From: Acorus gramineus
Lineage: Eukaryota > Streptophyta > Magnoliopsida > Acorales > Acoraceae
Assembly: GCA_030737835.1 (NCBI GenBank)
Contig: CM060857.1
Location: 7,253,360 to 7,317,359, forward strand
Length of the DNA: 64,000 nucleotides
Direction: 5' to 3'
In this document: piece by piece, positions 58,173-64,000 of the stretch
Layout: each line of letters begins with the position of its first letter
Numbering within the stretch: position 1 is the first letter of the stretch
Program-made: the position numbers and the translations under genes
Notes under the pieces: model-generated
Told to the model about the DNA's origin: nothing
The model's input: the letters and a program-made list of their open reading frames with translations, nothing else
Databases searched by the model: none

Positions 58173-58497
58173 GACGGCTGGCGGGATGGGCTGTACAGGA
58201 GGTGGTGGCTGAATGTTCTCTTGGAGTGGTTGCTACTGATGCCTGTTCGCATAGAACTGTTGCATCGAAGCTTTGATCATCTACTGCATCGATCCCAAGA
58301 GGCGGGTAAAGAGAGTTTCTTGTTCGGACTCCACCGGAGATCCTGGGCCTAACTAGCCAGGGTCCCAGGCAAATCACCAACACCAGCATTTGATGGGAGG
58401 ACGACTCGATCATGTTGCCTCTCTGAATGGGTGTCACTTGGATCAGACATCGCAAACACTGACTTTTTGTTTCAGTGTCCCACAGACGGCGCCAAAC
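58173..58497 (-). pseudogene. Gag fragment and primer site of gypsy element G
   Basis: The primer site GTTTGGCGCCGTC lies at 58497-58485 on the minus strand, directly after the LTR. A start codon at 58450 gives MSDPSDTHSERQHDR, then a TAG stop. Further on, in the same frame, MIKASMQQFYANRHQ and QPPPPVQPIPPAV resemble a gag coiled-coil and Pro-rich linker. It is cut at 58172 by P3. Confidence 0.7.
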
Positions 58498-59303
58498 TGA
58501 GGAGGATAATTTCCCCTTCAGTTAAACTATCGGTTTTCAGAGCCTTCCTTCACGAACTCAGATCCGGATAAGGATGGATCCTGAACTCACAAAACAGATG
58601 AGGGAGACACCGGTGTGGTGCCAGCCAAAGGCTCTCTGAAGAGATGTATCAGTCAAGGATTCAATACAAAACTTACTCAAATTTTGGTGGCTTGAAAGTA
58701 GTAAATCAGATTTGATTCGATAACTTAGCTTATTGAGTTACTTCCCTTTTTATAGGGTCACCTCGGCTAGTTGCCGCTTCCACTACCCTTTGGCTGTTGT
58801 AACCGTTTCCTCATTGATCACTTAGTGGGTGATTTTGATGGAAAGCCCCACGTGTTAATGAGGCATGTCGTGCCCACGTCACGCAATTAGCTGGCTTCAC
58901 CTGTCGGCTTGGCAGTTACAGGCGTTTATGGTCCTTTGACCGTTTCTTTGGTCTGCTCGTGGCTCTTTGGCCTACTCGTGCATATGTTACGTCTTCTAGT
59001 ACGTCTGCGATGTGAAAGATCGCCCGACCAGTCCTCTTGTTTGGTCGTGTCTTCTCTGCTTGTTCGCGAGGAGTAAGGTCGTCCGACCAGACCTCTAATC
59101 TGATTGTGCCTTAACTACTCGGGGTGGTATTCTTCCATGAGGTGTCTGACTGTCCAACTAGACCCTTGATCTAATCGTGTCAGCGCATTCGGGAATGTCA
59201 TCATGACATCATCTATTCGGATTTGGATTTGTAGGCTCCAAGTGTGATGGCCCATATCCACCTTGACGTGACACGTGTCTCGGTGCGAATTTTTACCTCC
59301 ACA
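58498..59303 (-). mobile_element. LTR of gypsy element G
   Basis: About 806 bp. Read on the minus strand it starts TGTGGAGGTAAAAATTCGC at 59303 and ends CCTCCTCA before the primer site. A TATA box CTATAAAAAG is at about 58756-58747. The outer end is judged by motif only; no second copy is present for comparison. Confidence 0.68.
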
Positions 59304-61298
59304 GATAAATAACGCATATGCCTCATTCAATATGTACATTCAACAATATAGTCGAACAAGAGTCATACGAAAAATAATAATAATATGATATATGCGTTGA
59401 TAAACAAAGCATATACCACTTTAAGGATCTCATACCATTCTAAATGCCTAAACAAGATAATCATATGAAAATTGATAATAAGGTATGTGCTTCAATAAAC
59501 CATGCATATACCTCATTACAATTCTTACATTCTAAATAATGCAAGAAGAGGCAAAAAATTGAATTATGCACACACGTTCAAAGCGATGGCGCAACCAATG
59601 AAATATGATTTTCCCTCACAGTCCTCTACTCCACCGGCCCCCTCCAAGTTTTTGTGTGATCTTTTCATGGACTTCATGATATCAACTTTCAACACTGCAC
59701 AGCTAACGAGGTATAAGTGATTTATTTGCATTGGGACTCCAAACACATAATGACTATAAATATCAAATCAATCCATATATGCGTGTAACTCACATTAAAC
59801 ATTAAAACAGCACATGATCTTCCAAATAAGTATATGCTCTGAACAGAAGCATATAATAATATTGTAAAAAATAATGATTGCACATGCTCTTCCAACAGAG
59901 CATATGCGCTGAACCAGAAGCATATGCTCCCATTGTAGCACATAATAATTATATGAAAAAAGGAAACATACGTACTTCTAGAGAAGCAAAGAAATATGCA
60001 TGTTATGAACAAAATAACATTAAATAAACCTAGCATGTTGATTTTTATCTGAATTAAAAATTCCTAACTGAACAAAAGAGCGCTGAATGCGAAAACACAT
60101 GTCGATTTTTTTTCAAAATTAAAAATTCCTAACTAAATAAAAGAGCAATGGCGGCGAAAAAACATGGTTTTTTTTTATATTTAAAAATTCTTAACTGAAA
60201 AAAGAGGTGAAAACAAAATTCCTAACTAAATAAACCTAGCATGGTGATTTTTTTATCGATCTAAAAATTACAAAAAAAAAAAAAAGTAGATAGACGTGGT
60301 AGAGGTGATGCTGTCGTCGGAAACAACCCGCAAGACTTGAGTAGGGGAGAAGGATGTCATGCTTGACTCAGGCGATGGTACCGACGAACACCAACAAACG
60401 AATAAGAGAGAGAGAGATTCAGGAAGACGGGGGGAGAGAGAGAGAGAGAGGTTGAGGGAGACGAAGAGTTTACGAGTGGGAGGGAGGGAGAGATTTTGTG
60501 AGAGATAGAGAGAGGTTTTGTGAGAAAAAGTGAGGATGAGTGAGAGATGTGTGAGAGATTTCTGTGATAGAAAGTGAGAGCCTTGATTTCCGTGAAAAGT
60601 TATCGACGCATATGCACTGATAAGTCCAGCATATCAGACCTGACATAAATACGTGCATCGATAAAATAAAGCACTTGATAGTTGTGTCAGCCGCCATCAC
60701 ATCCCAAAAAAGCAACCGTCGCATCACCCATATTTTAAATTTTGAATTTCAAAACCAAACCCAAAAATTCCTGCCAACTAAAAAAAATTTACGAACAGAG
60801 TCCCCGTCTATGTGGCGGCCACATCACCCACCCCAAAAAGTACCCAGCTAACGCGGAGACTGGATTTTAGGCTGGAAACTGACCTGGGCGTAACATTTTC
60901 CAAATAGTATATATTGAAAAAAAAATTCTCCTAAGATAGATATTATGTCGTCCTTTTTGTGTGACCATATGATTGGTTGGTCTTTGCATATGATAGTGTT
61001 ATTATATTATTTTTTTGGAATATGAAATGTATTAATGGGACGATGATTGTCTATTTACTTAGTGTGTTGATAGCTCAACCCTCCTTATTCCCTTGTTCAA
61101 ATTAGGAGGACCAAGTGGATACTATCTGTAACAACTGTATTTTTTCATAATTATATATGTGTGTGTGCATATAAATAATAATTTAATAGTTTTTGTATAG
61201 CAGTTTAAGGTCACAAGAATCAGTTTACGGAGTTTGGTGTGTTTTGGTACAGTTGAAGTTTGATTCGTGGGATTGTTTGTACGCTAAATAGATCTGGA
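59304..61298. other. AT-rich intergenic stretch, no recognised gene
   Basis: Scattered GCATATGC/AGCATATGC motifs occur at 59330-59940. A four-unit repeat of about 64 bp lies at 60020-60260, GA-rich tracts at 60408-60570, and poly(T)/poly(A) runs throughout. No frame carries a domain I recognise, no LTR termini or clear terminal inverted repeats are visible, and I cannot say what kind of element, if any, it belongs to. Confidence 0.5.
60020..60260. repeat. Imperfect tandem repeat, about 64-bp unit, four units
   Basis: AAAATTCCTAACT recurs near 60057, 60121, 60183 and 60216, each followed by A-rich sequence; units one and four also share CCTAGCATG and GATTTTT. Confidence 0.7.
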
Positions 61299-61551
61299 TG
61301 TTAGGAATACCAAGTCAGTAACTCCCTCCTCAAATGAAAGCACTAAAGAAGATGCTCTCATGATCTTCCTCTCACTCCCTGGATAGTAGAAGATGCTCCC
61401 ATGATCTCTCTTGCACTACTTTATTGTAACTACCTTTGTATATCTCCTATTATTGTCCATTGTAAAACAACTATAAATATATACTCAAACAAACCAGTGA
61501 TAATGTATGGTTTGAAACCAACAAACTCTCTTTGTGTTATTCATTTATTCA
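61299..61551 (+). mobile_element. Ty1/copia 5' LTR
   Basis: It begins TGTTAGGAATACC, typical of small copia LTRs, and ends TTATTCA just before the primer site. TATA CTATAAATATATAC near 61470. The 5' boundary is by motif only. No 3' LTR is present. Confidence 0.7.
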
Positions 61552-61552
61552 A

Positions 61553-61563
61553 GGTATCAGAGC
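61553..61563 (+). promoter_or_regulatory. Primer binding site of the copia element
   Basis: GGTATCAGAGC, tRNA-iMet type, one base after the LTR end. Confidence 0.88.
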
Positions 61564-61628
61564 TTTAAAAGTCCACCAACAGTGTCTCCATTTCTTCTTA
61601 CTCCCCTGTTCTCACTCTCACTACTCCA

Positions 61629-62335
61629 ATGGACGGCACTACCTCCAATCTGTTAGGTACCATTTCCAACCTCTCAAGTTTCTTGAAAATTAGTCTAGAT
61701 CGGACTAATTATCCTATCTGGTTAGCTCAAATTTTTCCATTTCTCAAGATAAAGAATCTCATGGGAATTGTGGATGGTACCCTTGTGTGCCCTCCAAAAT
61801 TCAAAAGTGGTCCTGACGGTGTGGAGACCACTGAACTCAACCCTGCAGAGAAGGACTGGCAGCATAAGGATCAACTTATGTTAAGTTGGATCAACAACTC
61901 CCTCACCCCTTTGGTTCTCTTGACTTTTGCACCGCTCACTCTCCTCACTCACTCTCACATGAAACATGGGTGTCTCTAGAAAAGCGGTATTTGCATCATG
62001 TATTTGTGTAATGAGCTATTCACCACAAAGGGTGATGGTCTCTCCATCACCGACTTTGTGGACAAGATTAACTACATCGCGGACAATCTTGCACTTGTCG
62101 GATATCCTATCGATGATGAGGACTTGATCTTCATTATTATGAATAATGTCGTCCCAGCTTTTGAAGCAACTGCCAACTCAGCGCAAGCCTGAGATTCCCC
62201 AATTTTGTATGATGATCTTGTGGCCCTCCTCCTTGGCGCTGAAATGCGAATGAAAGCCCACACATTACCTACCCTTGATGCATCACCGGCTGCTCTTTAT
62301 GCTCCAAAATTCAAGCAGAACGCTTCTCTAAGTCG
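61629..62335 (+). pseudogene. Ty1/copia gag, frameshifted and truncated
   Basis: Start MDGTTSNLLGTISNLSSFLK, then the copia gag (UBN2-type) pattern: LDRTNYPIWLAQIFPFLK, LMGIVDGT, DQLMLSWINNSLTP. A frameshift near 61960 interrupts the 'W..LEKRY' part, whose residues are readable in another frame. It resumes with CNELFTTKGDGLSITDFVDK, DNLALVGYP, IIMNNVVPAFEAT, a TGA at about 62190, and LYDDLVALLLGAEMRMKAH. It ends near 62335, where P-element leader begins. The knuckle and all of pol are missing. Confidence 0.88.
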
Positions 62336-62587
62336 GGGATCTCCCTCACTATCGGTATCAGATTTTGGAGTGGGGCTCTCAGAAAAGAGAGGGGGAGCCT
62401 CCTTTTTCCTTCTGGGGCGTGGGTGCGGCGGCGTGTGTGGGGGTTCTTCGGGGGTTTGGAGCCGGTGCGTGCCTTGGCAGGCTTGGTCGGGTCGTCTCTC
62501 GAAAGGGGTGGGGGGGTTTTTCTTTGTTCCTGGCTAAGGCGGCCGACAGGTCCTCAGGAGGATTCAGGGGTTGTTGTGATGGCCACC
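62336..62587 (-). mobile_element. P-element leader next to P4 LTR
   Basis: Homologous to the other P leaders from about 62400 to the LTR edge; the primer-like TGGCCATCACAAC is on the minus strand. Truncated on the left against copia gag. Frames on the plus strand here are incidental. Confidence 0.65.
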
Positions 62588-63537
62588 TGCTTTCTCAAAA
62601 AGGCAGGAAAAGTTTGGGGTGGATTTGATCACCTTCTTGGGGGAGTTTGTGGGGGTCTACGCTCTGATATACGGGCATGCCGCACACAAAGGTGAAAAAC
62701 AGGGATCCTCTTGTGCTTCGGGAACTTGGCTAAAAGAGGTTTTGGGAAATCAGGGTGTCGGTGAGGGTCGGCGAGTGGGGATTAGCCGCCTAGTTTGGGA
62801 CGGCTAGTTAGGAGTAGCCGCCTGGTGTCTGGCTCTATTTGGGCAGAGCCTGGGCAGGGTTTGGTTTGGGTGTTGGATAAAGTTAAACTAAGTTTAACCA
62901 GGGTTTTGGAGAGTAGATTTGGAAAGTGGATTTGTGTAGGGAATGGTTTTTATACTCACAAATAGGACTCTTTTTCTCTCTCAAGGGTTTTGAAGTGGTG
63001 GGGGTATGGAAATGTAAATTGTTGTTTGTTGAATGGATTGGGAAATTGGGGATGTTGAAGAAGTGCTTGGAGACCCCCTATTTATAGTAAAAAAGGGATA
63101 GGGGAGTGTCCACTAGACAATAGATCAAAATGGATAATAAGGTGCTTGATTTGACCTCCCATTAGATCTTTTATTCTCTGAGAGTGTCTAGGTGAGGGGC
63201 GGCTAGTTGGAACTAGCCACCCAGTGAGGGGTGGCTACTCTCAAGTAGCCACCCCCATGATGACCGGTCAAACGTCCCATCTCTGATAAGCGGTGGCTTG
63301 GTTCGGTTACTGAGGTTGAACCGGCTAAGATGGGGCGGCTAAAAGAGACAATCCGCCGCAATCATGTTGCTTTATGTCCCATCCCAAGTAGGCGGTTTGG
63401 GGTCGATTAGGGAGCGGCTAGTTGAAACTAGCCGCCCGGTATGGGACGGCTACTCTTAACTAGCTGCTCCTATCCAGATCTTAGGTTTTTCTAAGTTTTT
63501 GGACTAGGGTTTCCGGTTTTGGTTTCTAAGGAAGTGT
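62588..63537 (-). mobile_element. P LTR copy P4, cut near its 5' end by a Tekay LTR
   Basis: 3' end at 62588; TATA near 63080; perfect 10-bp-stem hairpin at 63414-63435 (GCGGCTAGTT, GA, AACTAGCCGC). The insertion at 63538 removes the TGTAGATACCC terminus to beyond the window. Left flank of the insertion is AGTGT. Confidence 0.82.
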
Positions 63538-64000
63538 TGTCACGCCCCAGGGCGGCCATCCCCGGGACGCGGCAAGTGTATATATGATATCAGCAGTCTA
63601 TACAGGAGGTCAATAACATACTCTAAACAACAGCTAAAATGACAACACAGACAAAAGCAAGGATGACATGATATATACACAGATAGCGGAAGCTAAAAGA
63701 CTGAGTCTGTAAATCAAAAACATAATACAGACTCGATACATAATCAACTGTCCTGTGAGAGCCAATAAATACAATGACATCCAATATAATACAAACAGGT
63801 GCCCAAGCACGGAAATATAATACATACAATAAAAAAAGGATGCTGATGGCCTCTAACACTCGCGGGACGTGGCGCTGCTCCGCTACTGATGAAATCCCTC
63901 GGGGAGCTCCTCCTTCAGGTCCCGACTCAGTGATAACTAAAGAAAAATTTTATGCGAGGGGTGAGCCACACGCTCAGTGAATAGCACAACCCACGCATCA
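63538..64000 (-). mobile_element. Tekay-type LTR (B-type 3' module), running off the window
   Basis: It starts TGTCACGCCCCAGG with GACGCGGCAAGTGTATATA, the B-type 3' module, homologous to 28825-29290 and 50368-50825. Whether it is solo cannot be seen; a solo copy would show AGTGT after its far end. Confidence 0.85.

Noticed and set aside
59722-60036. 104-codon hydrophobic minus-strand frame
   Set aside because: AT-rich sequence often gives Phe/Ile/Leu-rich frames; no family resemblance and no promoter or conserved copy.
1-64000. CRISPR arrays, bacterial operons, tRNA or rRNA genes
   Set aside because: No spaced identical repeats of the CRISPR kind, no Shine-Dalgarno-linked gene strings and no cloverleaf seen; spliceosomal introns and plant LTR families point to a plant nuclear genome.

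Overview
The window looks like plant nuclear DNA from a species whose intergenic space is dense in LTR retrotransposons. I see no intact host gene, no tRNA or rRNA gene, and nothing bacterial or organellar. Almost every base belongs to nested, mostly broken LTR elements. The lineages are Ty3/gypsy Tekay/Del-like (very long LTRs of about 3.0-3.7 kb starting TGTTATGCC and ending GCGTGACA, with a tRNA-iMet primer site), Ty3/gypsy Tat-like (called P here; LTR about 1.03 kb starting TGTAGATACCC), one further gypsy element (G), and one Ty1/copia element. Two degraded copies of a plant mobile domain (PMD) gene are tied to the P LTR.

Layout. 1-4557: PMD copy 1 on the minus strand, split in exon 1 by a solo Tekay LTR. 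4558-10093: PMD1 promoter, the 3' end of a P element, a P LTR (itself split by a solo LTR with a perfect TTAGT duplication) and P leader. 10094-19043: a Tekay derivative on the plus strand (5' LTR, primer site, ruined internal region), then pieces of minus and plus LTRs. 19044-23700: P leader and LTR (minus), sharing a divergent promoter region with PMD copy 2 (plus strand, six exons, PMD plus coiled coil, several lesions). 23706-32750: a plus LTR split by a solo LTR (GTTGT), then a minus LTR split by another solo LTR (TTTTT). 32751-35335: a second Tekay derivative (minus) that shares a premature stop and LTR-derived patches with the first. 35336-42276: plus LTR, minus LTR, and inside that a mosaic solo LTR (GTACG). 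42277-46420: a plus Tekay 5' LTR, primer site and truncated gag. 46430-47980: LTR fragments. 47981-58172: a decayed minus-strand P element with LTR, leader, gag, two successive aspartic protease domains (the second split by a solo LTR, CCGGT), an alternating tandem repeat and an integrase C-terminus; RT, RNase H and the integrase core are missing. 58173-59303: gag fragment, primer site and LTR of element G, into which P inserted. 59304-61298: AT-rich DNA with no recognisable gene. 61299-62335: copia LTR, primer site and broken gag. 62336-64000: P leader and LTR, then a Tekay LTR running off the window.

The elements do not cooperate as an operon; the window is a record of serial insertion, LTR-LTR recombination and decay. 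The points most worth attention are the tandem protease domains, the PMD gene placed head-to-head with the P LTR promoter, the families of perfect short hairpins in the P LTR, the shared defective ancestor of the two Tekay derivatives, and the modular, exchangeable structure of the Tekay LTRs. Assignments rest on motif reading by eye; no database search was run.
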